This document shows positions 8,933 to 19,281 of a stretch of DNA of 64,000 nucleotides, in pieces (position 1 is the stretch's first letter; each line of letters starts with the position of its first letter). The DNA comes from Marinobacter daqiaonensis (GTDB taxonomy: Bacteria > Pseudomonadota > Gammaproteobacteria > Pseudomonadales > Oleiphilaceae). Under the pieces are notes generated by a model that was given only the letters and a program-made list of their open reading frames with translations, was not told the origin of the DNA and ran no database searches. A program made the position numbers and the translations under genes. The stretch covers positions 1,461,616-1,525,615 of the forward strand of contig NZ_FOYW01000001.1 of NCBI RefSeq assembly GCF_900115285.1. Direction: 5' to 3'.

Positions 8933-9976
8933 ATGTCAGGTATTCTGGCCTGGATTTCAGGCAAGCTATTCTCCGGCCGGCATGCGCCCCCTGACACGGT
9001 GAGCCGCAAGACCCCTGCTCCGGTGCCAGATTCCGGAACGAGGGGAGACACAAAGGATCAGGGCCCTCTGGAAAAGCTGGAGGACCACCTCTACTGCTGG
9101 CTGCTCGATACAGGCCCCAGGCAGCTGAATGAGCCATCAGACCTGACGGCCAGAGTTGTCCGTGAGATCGAGTCACGGCTTGAGAACAACGCCCTTGAAG
9201 AATTGCCCCGTCAGCCCCTCACACTGCCAACCCTGATGCGAACCCTGGGTAACGAGTCCACTACCCGAAAGGAAGTTGCCGGCATCATCCTCAGCGATTC
9301 CGCCCTGACCAACCAGGTGTTATCGGTCGCCAACAGCCCGTTTTTCAAGGTGGGCGACCAACCCGTCGAGACCGTCGAGCAGGCGGTTTTCCTGCTGGGC
9401 CTGGATGGAATCCGAAATGTGGCGTCGGCCTCGGTCATGCGTCCCATGCTGGCTGCGCGCAACTCGTCAGAGGCGCTGTTTACCCAGCGTGTATGGCGAT
9501 GGGGACTGACCTGCTCCCGGGCCTCGGAGCTGATTGCCCTGACCCGCCACGAGGAAAGCACCAGCTACTTCATGGTCGGGCTGCTGCCGGCGCTTTCCTA
9601 CCTGATCCTTCGCCGGGAAGTTCAGCGGATTTTCAAGCGCAAGTTTCCGGACAGGACGCCATCCGCCCACACCTATCACGAGGTGATGCGGACGTTCCAG
9701 TGGCAAACCGCCCGGAAAGTGGCCAGGGCCTGGCACCTGCCGGCACGGTATCATGCGCTGCTACTGAAGAACCCGGGGTATCCGGATCCGGATGCGGCGA
9801 ATTCACCCCTGAGGGATGGCATCATCCTGGGTACCCGGGAGGCCCTCAGGGACGCGCACCAGCGCAATCTCGGCGACGATGAGTTGCGGGCCCTGCTGTC
9901 CCTGGAACCGAAACAGCTCGAGAAAGTACGCCACATTCTGGTCCGGCTACTGTCGGAGGGGCTGGGGAGCCGCTGA
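8933..9976 (+). CDS. HDOD-domain protein
   Basis: 347 residues with a central HDOD domain (roughly 75-270), recognised by LPTLMRTLGNESTTRKEVAGIILSDSALTNQVLSV-like helices, then VEQAVFLLGLDGIRNV and RVWRWGLTCSRASELIAL. HDOD proteins are HD-fold relatives lacking a full catalytic set and often act in signalling. No partner output domain is visible. AAGGAG lies 11 bases before the ATG. It ends 12 bases before the oppositely oriented yihY-like gene. Role in this organism unknown. Confidence 0.85.
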   Translation: MSGILAWISGKLFSGRHAPPDTVSRKTPAPVPDSGTRGDTKDQGPLEKLEDHLYCWLLDTGPRQLNEPSDLTARVVREIESRLENNALEELPRQPLTLPTLMRTLGNESTTRKEVAGIILSDSALTNQVLSVANSPFFKVGDQPVETVEQAVFLLGLDGIRNVASASVMRPMLAARNSSEALFTQRVWRWGLTCSRASELIALTRHEESTSYFMVGLLPALSYLILRREVQRIFKRKFPDRTPSAHTYHEVMRTFQWQTARKVARAWHLPARYHALLLKNPGYPDPDAANSPLRDGIILGTREALRDAHQRNLGDDELRALLSLEPKQLEKVRHILVRLLSEGLGSR

Positions 9977-9988
9977 AGCGAGCCGATG

Positions 9989-11323
9989 TTACTCAACGAG
10001 TTCCTGAGGAGCCACTGAAGCCGACGAGGGTTTCAGCAGTTCGGCGAAAGTCCTGTCCCGGGCGCCGACAACGTAGGCGGACAGTTCCTTGGGCAGAACG
10101 TGGGGGAGGCTGGGCACAAGACCCTCCTCGTCTTTGCGGGCCGCATCCAGCACGTCTCCCACCCGGATAAGCTCCAGGGCGCGCCCCGGCACCAGCCGGT
10201 CCCCGGAGGAGCCCGCGAGGTTCAGCAGCCCCTGGCGAATCAGCTTGTCGGAAATACGCCGGGTGACTTCTCCCGGGACCCGCATCTCCTGCTCCAGTTT
10301 CTCCTGCTGAGGTGCCTTGTTGCCCTCACTGAAGGGTTTACACACTTTCCACATCAGCACCAGCGCCACCTGTTCCTGGAGTTCCGGCGACAGATCCACC
10401 TCCCGTCGTTTGGACACGCTGCCCGGGTTCTGGAGATAGAACGCAATGCTGGAGCCCAGCAGCAGAATCATCCAGTTGATGTAGAGCCAGATGAGCAGGA
10501 TGATACCGATGGCAAAGCTGGAATAGATGGCGGCGTACTTGGCGGAGCCCGCCACGAATGACGCGAAAACCAGGCCCGCGGTCTGCCATGCCACCCCTGC
10601 GATAAGCCCGCCAATCAACGCATATCGCAGTTTCACATTGGTGTTGGGAATCAGGACGTAGGCGAAGGTGAACGCCCCCACCACCAGCAGCACCGGCATC
10701 AGCCGGCTGATCATAAGCACCGCGGTACCAAAGGGTTCGATCGCGATCAGTTGCTGAACCACCGCCGAGGAAAAGATGGTGGCGGAAATCCCGATGGCGG
10801 ACACCATCAACAGCGGACCAATCATGATCACGCTGAGATAATTACTGAAGCGCTCCCCCAGAGAGCGCATGTCCGGTACCCGCCAGATCATATTGAACGA
10901 GCGCTCGACCTTCTGCACCAGAGCAACCACCGTGTAGACCAGCAGCGCCAGGCCCACGGAACCCAGCACCCCAACCTTCACATTGTCGACAAACGTCAGC
11001 ACCTTATCCGCCAGCTCCACGCCTTGCGGGCCAAGTGGCTGAAAGAACTGATAAAGAAAAGGCTCGATCCGCTCGTGAACCCCCAGGGCCTTGAGTACTG
11101 AAAAACTCAGGGCCATCAGCGGCACAATGCTGAGCAGGGTGGTATAGACCAGGCTCATGGCATGGAGGGTGAGCTGGCCACTGACGACGTCGCGACCAAC
11201 CGCGTAGAGGGTCCTGGCTGACGTGTACAGCCAGGTCCAGGGCCGGCTTTTCGGGGGGTCGGGGTTTTCGAGAATCCAGCGCTCAGTCTGGCTTAGCCGG
11301 TCTTTGAGTTGAAGTGAGGCCAC
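9989..11323 (-). CDS. YihY/BrkB-family inner-membrane protein
   Basis: Polytopic membrane protein of 444 residues. Six membrane segments are visible in the first 300 residues, including LHAMSLVYTTLLSIVPLMAL, the family signature, and GVAWQTAGLVFASFVAGSAKYAAIYSSFA with IGIILLIWLYINWMILLLG. The C-terminal 140 residues are soluble and winged-helix-like. The start appears to be GTG at 11323 with AAGGA six bases upstream. Although formerly labelled ribonuclease BN, this family is not that nuclease. Function unknown, possibly transport or export. Confidence 0.9.
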   Translation of the reverse strand: MASLQLKDRLSQTERWILENPDPPKSRPWTWLYTSARTLYAVGRDVVSGQLTLHAMSLVYTTLLSIVPLMALSFSVLKALGVHERIEPFLYQFFQPLGPQGVELADKVLTFVDNVKVGVLGSVGLALLVYTVVALVQKVERSFNMIWRVPDMRSLGERFSNYLSVIMIGPLLMVSAIGISATIFSSAVVQQLIAIEPFGTAVLMISRLMPVLLVVGAFTFAYVLIPNTNVKLRYALIGGLIAGVAWQTAGLVFASFVAGSAKYAAIYSSFAIGIILLIWLYINWMILLLGSSIAFYLQNPGSVSKRREVDLSPELQEQVALVLMWKVCKPFSEGNKAPQQEKLEQEMRVPGEVTRRISDKLIRQGLLNLAGSSGDRLVPGRALELIRVGDVLDAARKDEEGLVPSLPHVLPKELSAYVVGARDRTFAELLKPSSASVAPQELVE

Positions 11324-11430
11324 ACACGATCCTTTTCCGATGCCAGTTTTCAGCAGGTTACCGACAGTATGGTCGAAACGGGCCAGCGGGGAAAATCATT
11401 CGCCCGGACCACCCTATGCTGTAGCCCCTG

Positions 11431-12369
11431 TTATTGCGCAACCGCCGACAGATTCCTGGCGGTGATCTCCACAATCCGCTGCCTTGCCTCCCGACTCGCC
11501 CAGGCGCTGTGGGGGGTGACGATCAGGTTGGGGATATCATCCTCCAGCAGCGGGTTACCGTTGCGGGGTGGCTCTTCGGTCAGCACATCGAAACCGGCGC
11601 CACCGATAGTACCGCTGCGCAAGGCGTCGGCCAGGGCCTGCTCATCCACCAGGCCCCCACGGCTGGTATTGATGACAAGTGCGGAATCCTTCATCTGACT
11701 GAGTTGTACGGCGCCGATGAGGTTGCGGGTTTCATCCGTGAGCAGACAGTGAAGGGACAGCACATCCACCTGCGGCAGCAGATCATCCAGAGGCAGCCGT
11801 GGATAGCCATCCACCTCCCCGGGCTCCTGCCCCGGCCGGCAGCCGAGCAGGATCTTCATGCCGAAGGCCTTCGCCCGTTCGGCCACACCCTGTCCCAGGT
11901 CGCCGTAGCCGATGATACCAAGGGTCTTGCCCTCGAGCTCCATTATGGGATGATCCATGAGGCAGAACATGTCGCTCCGGGCCCATTTGCCGTCCCGCAC
12001 ATCCCGGTTGTAGTCCAGCAGCCGGGTGGCCAGGGCGAGGATAAGGGCCAGGGTATGCTGGGCCACCGTGGACCGGCCGTAGTGGGTAACATTGAGCACC
12101 CTGATGCCCTGGGCCTCGGCGGCTTTCCGGTCAATATTGTTCAGGCCCGTGGCGACCACTGCGATGGTTTCCAGTTCAGGGCAGGCCTCGAAGTGCTCCT
12201 GACCCAATACCACCTTGTTAACCAGTACTGTGTCAAAACCACGGATCCGCTCGATCACCTGGTCCGGTGTGGTACGGGGATGGCAGGTCAACGGCCCGGT
12301 GACCCTCTCGATGGGTTCCAGGGTGACATCACTGCCCAGGGTACTGGCATCCAGAAACACGGCTTTCAC
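11431..12369 (-). CDS. D-2-hydroxyacid dehydrogenase
   Basis: NAD-dependent D-isomer 2-hydroxyacid dehydrogenase, 313 residues. The Rossmann motif GIIGYGDLGQGVAERAKAFG is clear, and catalytic Arg (INTSRGGLVDE), Glu and His (TPHSAWAS) are in place. It resembles hydroxypyruvate/glycerate dehydrogenases (HprA-like), but the substrate is not certain. I choose GTG 12369 as start because CAGGAGT lies at good distance; the frame is open further up, into the divergent tpm promoter. The tpm gene starts 59 bases away on the other strand. Confidence 0.9.
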   Translation of the reverse strand: MKAVFLDASTLGSDVTLEPIERVTGPLTCHPRTTPDQVIERIRGFDTVLVNKVVLGQEHFEACPELETIAVVATGLNNIDRKAAEAQGIRVLNVTHYGRSTVAQHTLALILALATRLLDYNRDVRDGKWARSDMFCLMDHPIMELEGKTLGIIGYGDLGQGVAERAKAFGMKILLGCRPGQEPGEVDGYPRLPLDDLLPQVDVLSLHCLLTDETRNLIGAVQLSQMKDSALVINTSRGGLVDEQALADALRSGTIGGAGFDVLTEEPPRNGNPLLEDDIPNLIVTPHSAWASREARQRIVEITARNLSAVAQ

Positions 12370-12428
12370 TGGCGACACTCCTGTTTTATCCTCAATGATC
12401 TGCATATCGAACAACGGGGACACGCATT

Positions 12429-13088
12429 ATGGAGCATGAATTCTGGCACACCCGCTGGCATAAGGGCGAGATCGGATTCCACGAAGGCACTGTGAACCAG
12501 TACCTGTATGACCACTGGCCGGAATTTGCAAAAGACAGCACCGAAACCGTTTTTGTACCGCTCTGCGGCAAGGCCCATGACATGTGGTGGCTCCACGATC
12601 GCGGCCATCCGGTGATCGGGATCGAATTGAGCGAAGTCGCCTGCAAGGACTTTTTCGAGGAAGCGCAGGAAAAGGCCAAGGTTCATCCGGGCGAGCCTTT
12701 CACGACCTTTCAGCACGGCGAACTGGAGATCCTGTGTGGTGACTTCTTCCAGCTGGTGCCGGATGACCTCAGGCATGTCCGGCTGGTCTACGACCGCGCC
12801 GCACTCATCGCCCTGCCCCCGGAAATGCGCCGGGACTACGTGGAGCATCTTACCGCGGTGATTCCGGACGGAGCGCGCATGCTGTTGATCACCCTCAACT
12901 ATGACAACGGCGAGATGAAAGGGCCTCCTTTCAATGTCAGTGATGCGGAAGTCTTCGACCTGTACCAGAACGACTACGAGATCCGCCATATCCTGACCCA
13001 GGACCTGGCACCGGACAGCCCCTTCGCCAAGCGCAAGGGCCTGCAGAAAGGGGCTACCGAGAGCATTTTTTATCTCAAAAAAAACTAA
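12429..13088 (+). CDS. tpm: Thiopurine S-methyltransferase
   Basis: SAM-dependent methyltransferase of the TPMT family, 219 residues. The opening WHTRWHKGEIGFHE-like segment and FVPLCGKAHDMWWL followed by HPVIGIELSE (SAM site) are typical. Bacterial members methylate thiopurines and also selenium or tellurium oxyanions, so a metalloid detoxification role is possible. It is divergent from the dehydrogenase gene. A long-stem terminator follows. Confidence 0.93.
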   Translation: MEHEFWHTRWHKGEIGFHEGTVNQYLYDHWPEFAKDSTETVFVPLCGKAHDMWWLHDRGHPVIGIELSEVACKDFFEEAQEKAKVHPGEPFTTFQHGELEILCGDFFQLVPDDLRHVRLVYDRAALIALPPEMRRDYVEHLTAVIPDGARMLLITLNYDNGEMKGPPFNVSDAEVFDLYQNDYEIRHILTQDLAPDSPFAKRKGLQKGATESIFYLKKN

Positions 13089-13134
13089 GCTGAGTCCGCC
13101 CTGAATTTGTTTTTTGTTTTTATGATGTTACCTT

Positions 13135-13183
13135 CGCAAATGGACGTGCCTCCATCGGGCCCCGTCCATTTGCGTTTGTTTTT
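13135..13183 (+). terminator. Rho-independent terminator after tpm
   Basis: CGCAAATGGACG (13135-13146) and CGTCCATTTGCG (13163-13174) form a perfect 12-base-pair stem with a 16-base loop, followed by TTTGTTTTT. It lies 46 bases after the tpm stop. Confidence 0.85.
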
Positions 13184-13249
13184 CGTACATGTTTGACCAT
13201 GCTGGTGGTTGCACCCCCGTAACAAAAATTTACATAGAGGGAACTAACC

Positions 13250-15628
13250 ATGCCAGCACGACTGTTATACCTCCCTGTTGTTTTTTTCATTGCCTTGCTT
13301 GCCCTGCCATACCAGGCACTGGCCGAAAACCCCCATTACTCACTGGAGATTCTGTCGAGTGAACCCGATCAGGTTTCGGGTGACGATGTCCTAGTCCAGG
13401 TCCAGTTCAAGGATCGCGCCATCAAGTCGAAACCTGCACGGGCCTCATCGCTACGGCATCTCGAGTTCTGGCTCAATGGTCAGCCGATAGAGCCCGAGAT
13501 ACGTTACGGCCGGGCCGGCCATGAGGTTCTCGTCAGCGGGCTGACTCTGGGACCAAACCGCCTGGAATTGCACCACCGGCGCCAGGGGCCACTGGCCTCC
13601 CTTGAGCTGGTTTCCCACCCCATCACCGGACCCATATTCTCCGGCCCACAGCAGTATCCGTTTGTCTGCACCGTCACGACGGAACTGGGCAAGCAGCCGC
13701 TGGTGGACACCGACGGCGACACCGGCTTTCCCGTCATGGATGATCAGGGCAACCAGATCGGCCTGAGCCGGGACTGCTCTATCGAGCCCTACGTCACCTT
13801 CGTGTACCGGACCACGGACGGGAACTGGGCACCCCTGCCCGGTGATGGCAGCCGCCCGGCGGATATGGCCACCACCGAGCTGACCGATGGCCGCACCGTG
13901 GACTTTATCGTGCGCCAGGAGCGCGGCACCATCAATCGCTTCATCTACAGCTTCGCCACCCTGGCTGAACAGGGGGACGAGCCGTGGGAAGCATCCACCA
14001 ATAACTGGAACGGCCGCCTGCTGTTCCACTTTCAGGGCGGTGTCGGCATTGGCCACTCACAGGGGCGCATCAGTAACGGCCGGGCGCTGCAGCCGGACAC
14101 GCTACAGAAAGGCTATGCCGTAATCTATTCCACCGGCACCCGCACCAGTCCCCACTACAATCTCCAGGTTGGCGGCGAAACCGCACTCATGGTCAAAGAG
14201 CATTTCATCAAGCGCTTTGGGGTGCCGGACTACACGGTAGCGATCGGCGGTTCCGGAGGGGGCATCCAGCAGTATGTCTACTCCCAGAACCACCCGGACC
14301 TGCTGGATGGTGGAGTCCCCCAGTACTCCTATCCCGACATGGTCACCCAGACCATCCACATCGGTGACTGCGAGCTGCTTGAGTACTACATGGACGCCAC
14401 TGACCGAAGCAATACCAGGTGGCAGACCACTGCCAACCGGAGCCTGCTGGTTGGCCTCAATTCTACCGCGAGATACCCCGACCCGTTTGCCGGGCTCAAG
14501 CAGATGCTGGGCTACAGTACCGCTCCGGGCATGACCGAGTGTGTTCCCGCCTGGCGCGGGCTGACGCCCCTGGTGATGAATCCGCTCTACGGCAGGGCCC
14601 GCAATCAGGAGCTGATGCAGCCTGACGGGGTCATGGACGATGTGCGATGGACCCATTACTCAGACGCCAAGAACATCTATGGCGTGGATGAAAACGGGGA
14701 GCCCCGTACCCTGTTCGACAATGTCGGCGTACAGTACGGCCTCAGGGCCCTGGTGGAAGGCAACATCACCAAGGAGGAATTCCTCAAGCTGAACGCTCAG
14801 GTGGGGGGCTGGAAGCAGCCTTCGGAAATGGTTCAGGAGGGATTTCCGTTCCTGGGCTCACTCTCCGATGTGCTGGCGGACCCGTCATTCTTTGACCCCT
14901 GGAGTTCACGCAATATGAACCTCAGCCCGGATGGCGGCACCACACCAGCGCCCAGAACCGAAGGTGATCTTCTCGCCATACAGGCGGCTTACACTTCGGG
15001 CCTGGTATTCGACGGCCAGTTGAACATGCCGGTCATCGATTGGCGGCACTACCTGGAAGAGGTGCTGGACATGCACAACAGCCACCAGTCCTTTTCCGCC
15101 CGCCAACGCATCATCAACCGGATGGGGGATGCGGGCAATCAGGTGATCTGGTTCACGGATGCCCGGCCGACGGACTATTCCGATCCGGATGAGCCCGAAC
15201 CACGGGAGGAGTACAACCAGACCTGGATGGCGCTGGAGGTGTTGCACGAGTGGATCACCAACATCCAGCAGAATCCGGAACTTGGCATCGCCGGGAATCG
15301 GCCAACTGAGGCGGTAGATGCCTGTTTCAACACCGATGGCTCCCTGATCGATGCGGGGGAAGGGGTATGGAACGGTATTCTGGATGATGGCGCCGAGGGG
15401 GCCTGCACCCGGAAATTCCAGACCTACACCACCTCCCGGATAGAAGCGGGCGGACCCATTGAAGGCAGCATCTTCAAGTGCAGCCTGAAACCGGTGGCGG
15501 CCGCATTGGCAGACGGCACCTACGGTCACACTTCCTTCACTGAACAGGAGGTTGGCCGCCTGAATGAGATTTTCCCGGACGGTGTCTGCGATTACAGCCA
15601 GCCCGATCAGGGCAGGCCTGCAGGCTGA
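13250..15628 (+). CDS. Secreted DUF6351-type protein, possible alpha/beta hydrolase
   Basis: 792-residue exported protein with a Sec signal peptide ending near residue 25 (PYQALAEN). The N-terminal ~120 residues look like a beta-sandwich (IEPEIRYGRAGHEVLVSGL). The central part contains IGGSGGGIQQYVYSQNHPD, which resembles a GxSxG nucleophile elbow of an alpha/beta hydrolase, and many paired Cys. I recognise the overall pattern as DUF6351, whose role is not established. A distant link to tannase/feruloyl-esterase-like enzymes is conceivable. It stands alone between a terminator and prkA. Confidence 0.7.
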   Translation: MPARLLYLPVVFFIALLALPYQALAENPHYSLEILSSEPDQVSGDDVLVQVQFKDRAIKSKPARASSLRHLEFWLNGQPIEPEIRYGRAGHEVLVSGLTLGPNRLELHHRRQGPLASLELVSHPITGPIFSGPQQYPFVCTVTTELGKQPLVDTDGDTGFPVMDDQGNQIGLSRDCSIEPYVTFVYRTTDGNWAPLPGDGSRPADMATTELTDGRTVDFIVRQERGTINRFIYSFATLAEQGDEPWEASTNNWNGRLLFHFQGGVGIGHSQGRISNGRALQPDTLQKGYAVIYSTGTRTSPHYNLQVGGETALMVKEHFIKRFGVPDYTVAIGGSGGGIQQYVYSQNHPDLLDGGVPQYSYPDMVTQTIHIGDCELLEYYMDATDRSNTRWQTTANRSLLVGLNSTARYPDPFAGLKQMLGYSTAPGMTECVPAWRGLTPLVMNPLYGRARNQELMQPDGVMDDVRWTHYSDAKNIYGVDENGEPRTLFDNVGVQYGLRALVEGNITKEEFLKLNAQVGGWKQPSEMVQEGFPFLGSLSDVLADPSFFDPWSSRNMNLSPDGGTTPAPRTEGDLLAIQAAYTSGLVFDGQLNMPVIDWRHYLEEVLDMHNSHQSFSARQRIINRMGDAGNQVIWFTDARPTDYSDPDEPEPREEYNQTWMALEVLHEWITNIQQNPELGIAGNRPTEAVDACFNTDGSLIDAGEGVWNGILDDGAEGACTRKFQTYTTSRIEAGGPIEGSIFKCSLKPVAAALADGTYGHTSFTEQEVGRLNEIFPDGVCDYSQPDQGRPAG

Positions 15629-16033
15629 GCTCCAGGACAGTCGCTGCGGCGCCCTTGCCGGGTGTCGCGGCGATTGCTTTACTGCGGCGTGCCTGCCGGT
15701 ACAGTCCAACAGGGCTGAGTTGATGAGTACGTCGCGAAACGGTGCACAACATCCCGCTACGGGTTACAAAATCCCCCCCAAAAAACCAAAGAATTTAACC
15801 GAACTGTGTGACACCTCGCCTGTCCAACCTCCAAACCGTGGGCTAAGCTGAAAATCAGAGGGTCCGAAACAGGACTCCGCCGGAAACCGGAAACAGCTCC
15901 CCGGCGTATATCCGGCAAAACAGCAGTATCCACTTCCATCCAACCATTAACCTGAAACGTCCACCCGCGGCGTCCAACAACGGGGAAATTTGTGTGTAGT
16001 TTGAGCTGATTCATTAGCAAGCGAGGGTCACCC
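15629..16033. other. 405-base non-coding gap before prkA
   Basis: No convincing gene. It must hold the promoter of the prkA operon. I looked for a sigma-54 -24/-12 pair and a clear terminator and saw neither with confidence. A run CCCCCCAAAAAACC near 15775 is the only low-complexity patch. Confidence 0.5.
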
Positions 16034-17956
16034 ATGAGCATATTGCAGCACTTCAAAGACCGGTATGACCAAACCCAGGAAGAGGAATACTCCCTGGAGG
16101 AATATCTGGAGATCTGCAAAAAGGATCCATCCGCCTACGCCACCGCCGCCGAGCGGATGTTAATGGCCATAGGCGAGCCCACCTTTATTGACACGTCGAG
16201 AGACCCGCGCCTGTCGCGCATTTTTTCCAACAAGGTCATCAAGCGCTACCCCGAGTTTTCTGAGTTCTACGGCATGGAAGACGCCGTGGAAAACATTGTC
16301 TCCTTTTTCCGCCATGCAGCTCAGGGCCTGGAGGAGAAAAAGCAGATCCTGTACCTGCTGGGGCCAGTGGGTGGCGGCAAGTCCTCCCTGGCGGAAAAGC
16401 TCAAGTACCTGATGCAGAAAGTGCCCTTCTACGCCATCAAGGGCTCGCCGGTGAACGAATCCCCTCTGGGCCTGTTCGATCCCAACGAGGACGGTCAGAT
16501 ACTGGAGGAGGAATATGGCATCTCCCAGCGCTACCTGAAGTCGATCATGTCGCCGTGGGCGGTCAAGCGCCTGCATGAGTTCGGCGGTGATATCAGCCAG
16601 TTCCGGGTGGTGAAGAAGTACCCCTCCGTGCTGGACCAGGTGGCCATCTCCAAGACCGAGCCAGGGGACGACAACAACCAGGACATCTCCGCCCTGGTGG
16701 GCAAGGTCAACATCCGCATGCTGGAGGATTATTCCCAGGACGACCCGGACGCCTACAGCTTTTCCGGCGGTCTGTGCAAGGCCAACCAGGGCCTGATGGA
16801 GTTTGTGGAGATGTTCAAGGCTCCCATCAAGGTTCTGCATCCGCTGCTGACGGCCACCCAGGAGGGCAATTACAACACCACCGAAGGCATGGGGTCGGTA
16901 CCCTTTGACGGTATCATCCTGGCTCACTCCAACGAGTCGGAATGGCAGACCTTCCGCAACAACAAGCACAACGAGGCTTTCCTCGACCGGGTCTACATCG
17001 TCAAGGTCCCGTACTGTGTTCGGGTTTCGGAAGAAATCGAGATCTACAGGAAACTCCTGCAGAACAGCTCCCTGGCCGGTGCCCCCTGTGCGCCCGACAC
17101 CCTCGACATGCTGTCCCAGTTTTCGGTGCTGTCCCGCATGAAGGAGCCGGAAAACTCCTCGGTCTACTCCAAGATGCGGGTGTACGACGGCCAGAACATC
17201 AAGGATACCGACCCCAAGGCCAAGTCCATCCAGGAGTACCGGGATGCCGCGGGGGTCAACGAGGGCATGGAAGGACTCTCCACCCGCTTTGCCTTCAAGA
17301 TCCTGTCCAAGGTCTTCAACTTCGACACCACGGAAGTGGCGGCCAACCCGGTCCACCTGCTGTATGTGCTGGAAAAGCAGATCGAGCAGGAGCAGTTCCC
17401 GGCTGAAGTGCAGGACCGTTACCTGCGCTACATCAAGGAGTTCCTGGCCCCCCACTATGTGGAGTTCATCGGCAAGGAGATCCAGACCGCCTACCTGGAA
17501 AGCTACAGCGAGTATGGCCAGAACCTGTTCGACCGCTACGTGACCTATGCCGACCTGTGGATCCAGGACCAGGAGTTCCGCGACCCGGAGACCGGCGAGA
17601 TCCTGGACCGGCCAGCCATCAACGACGAACTGGAGAAGATCGAAAAGCCGGCGGGCATCAGCAACCCGAAAGACTTCCGCAACGAAGTGGTCAACTTCGT
17701 GCTGCGGGCCCGGGCCAACAACCAGGGGGAAAACCCTTCCTGGCTCAGCTACGAGAAGCTGCGTAGCGTGATAGAGAAGAAAATGTTCTCCAATACCGAA
17801 GACCTGTTGCCGGTGATTTCCTTCAATCCGAAGGCCAGCCAGGAAGACCAGAAGAAGCACAAGCAGTTCGTGGAGCGGATGGTGGACCGCGGCTACACCG
17901 AAAAGCAGGTGAGATTGCTGGCGGAATGGTATCTGCGGGTACGCAAGTCCCACTGA
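16034..17956 (+). CDS. prkA: PrkA-family serine kinase/AAA protein
   Basis: 640-residue YeaG/PrkA homologue. The N-terminal AAA part has Walker A GPVGGGKSSLAEK at residues 110-122, and the family motif DGIILAHSNESEW is visible around residue 296. The C-terminal part is kinase-like. In Escherichia coli and other proteobacteria yeaG is cotranscribed with yeaH and induced by stress and nitrogen starvation; in Bacillus PrkA acts in sporulation. Here it leads prkA-yeaH-spoVR, with yeaH starting 29 bases later. Confidence 0.95.
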   Translation: MSILQHFKDRYDQTQEEEYSLEEYLEICKKDPSAYATAAERMLMAIGEPTFIDTSRDPRLSRIFSNKVIKRYPEFSEFYGMEDAVENIVSFFRHAAQGLEEKKQILYLLGPVGGGKSSLAEKLKYLMQKVPFYAIKGSPVNESPLGLFDPNEDGQILEEEYGISQRYLKSIMSPWAVKRLHEFGGDISQFRVVKKYPSVLDQVAISKTEPGDDNNQDISALVGKVNIRMLEDYSQDDPDAYSFSGGLCKANQGLMEFVEMFKAPIKVLHPLLTATQEGNYNTTEGMGSVPFDGIILAHSNESEWQTFRNNKHNEAFLDRVYIVKVPYCVRVSEEIEIYRKLLQNSSLAGAPCAPDTLDMLSQFSVLSRMKEPENSSVYSKMRVYDGQNIKDTDPKAKSIQEYRDAAGVNEGMEGLSTRFAFKILSKVFNFDTTEVAANPVHLLYVLEKQIEQEQFPAEVQDRYLRYIKEFLAPHYVEFIGKEIQTAYLESYSEYGQNLFDRYVTYADLWIQDQEFRDPETGEILDRPAINDELEKIEKPAGISNPKDFRNEVVNFVLRARANNQGENPSWLSYEKLRSVIEKKMFSNTEDLLPVISFNPKASQEDQKKHKQFVERMVDRGYTEKQVRLLAEWYLRVRKSH

Positions 17957-17985
17957 GCCTGTTCTGACCTGACTGGAGTGACACT

Positions 17986-19281
17986 ATGGGTATGACCCAC
18001 ATCGTTGACCGTCGTCTGAACGGCAAGAACAAGAGCGCGGTGAACCGGGAACGGTTCCTGCGCCGGTATCGCCAGCACATCAAGAAAGCGGTGGCGGATG
18101 CGGTGCAGAGGCGATCGATAACCGATATCGAGCGGGGAGAGAGCGTAAGCATTCCGTCCCGGGACATCGAGGAACCGGTGTTCCACCATGGCCAGGGCGG
18201 CAAACAGGAAATGGTCCACCCCGGCAACGAGGAGTTCGTGACCGGTGACGAGATCGCCAAGCCCCCCGGTGGCGGGGGCGGCGGCTCTGGCTCCGGCCAG
18301 GCCAGCCCCGATGGTGAGGGCATGGACGAGTTCGCATTCCAGATTACCCAGGAAGAGTTCCTGGACTTCCTGTTCGATGACCTGGAGCTACCCAACCTGG
18401 CCCGCAAGAAGCTCAAGGATACCGAAGCCTTTACCTACAGCCGGGCGGGCTTCACCTCCCAGGGCGTGCCGGCCAAGCTGGATGTGGTGCGTTCATTGCG
18501 GGGCGCCCACGCCCGGCGCCTTGGTCTTGGCGGTTCCAGGCGCAAGAAGATCCGTGAACTGGAGGAGCAGCTCGCGGCCCTGAAAAGTGCCCCGGAGGAT
18601 CTGGACGCCGCCTTCAGCCATGCCGACCAGATCGAGGCTCTGGAAGCGGAAATTGCCAGCCTGAAGTCCAACATGCGGCGCATTCCGTTTATTGATGAGA
18701 TCGACCTGCGGTACCGCCAGCACATCAAGAAACCCAAGCCGGCCACCAGCGCGGTCATGTTCTGCCTGATGGATGTGTCCGGGTCCATGACCCAGACCCA
18801 CAAGGACATCGCAAAGCGTTTCTTTATCCTGCTGTACCTGTTCCTGAGGAAGAATTACAAGAAGATCGACGTGGTCTTCATCCGCCACCACACCAGCGCC
18901 AAGGAAGTGGACGAGGAGGAGTTCTTCTACAGCCGTGAAACCGGCGGAACCATTGTATCCAGCGCCCTGAAACTGATGAACAAGATCATCGAGTCCCGCT
19001 ACTCACCGGATGAGTGGAACATCTACGCCGCCCAGGCCTCTGACGGCGACAACTGGAACGACGACTCCCCGGTCTGTGGCAAGATCCTGGCGGAGCGCAT
19101 TCTTCCCCTGGTGCAGTATTACGCCTATGTGGAGATCACTCCACAGGACCACCAGATGCTCTGGTATGAGTATGAAAAGGTCATGGAGCACGCTCCCCAG
19201 AGTTTTGCCATGCAGCAGATCGCCGACCCGGGGGAGATCTACCCGGTGTTCCGCCAGCTGTTCGAGAGGAAAGCCGCATGA
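17986..19281 (+). CDS. yeaH: YeaH/YhbH family protein (DUF444)
   Basis: 431 residues, partner of PrkA in many proteobacteria. A glycine-rich linker ([12 protein letters not shown] near residue 90) precedes a conserved [17 protein letters not shown] segment. The C-terminal half has a von Willebrand A-like fold with a MIDAS-like sequence MDVSGSM near residue 260. The start follows CTGGAGTGACACT. The stop overlaps the spoVR ATG by four bases (ATGA), implying translational coupling. Confidence 0.94.
   Translation: MGMTHIVDRRLNGKNKSAVNRERFLRRYRQHIKKAVADAVQRRSITDIERGESVSIPSRDIEEPVFHHGQGGKQEMVHPGNEEFVTGDEIAKPPGGGGGGSGSGQASPDGEGMDEFAFQITQEEFLDFLFDDLELPNLARKKLKDTEAFTYSRAGFTSQGVPAKLDVVRSLRGAHARRLGLGGSRRKKIRELEEQLAALKSAPEDLDAAFSHADQIEALEAEIASLKSNMRRIPFIDEIDLRYRQHIKKPKPATSAVMFCLMDVSGSMTQTHKDIAKRFFILLYLFLRKNYKKIDVVFIRHHTSAKEVDEEEFFYSRETGGTIVSSALKLMNKIIESRYSPDEWNIYAAQASDGDNWNDDSPVCGKILAERILPLVQYYAYVEITPQDHQMLWYEYEKVMEHAPQSFAMQQIADPGEIYPVFRQLFERKAA

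Noticed and set aside
16160..17953. Open frame of 597 codons antisense to prkA
   Set aside because: Composition is that of an antisense shadow and prkA has clear Walker and family motifs.
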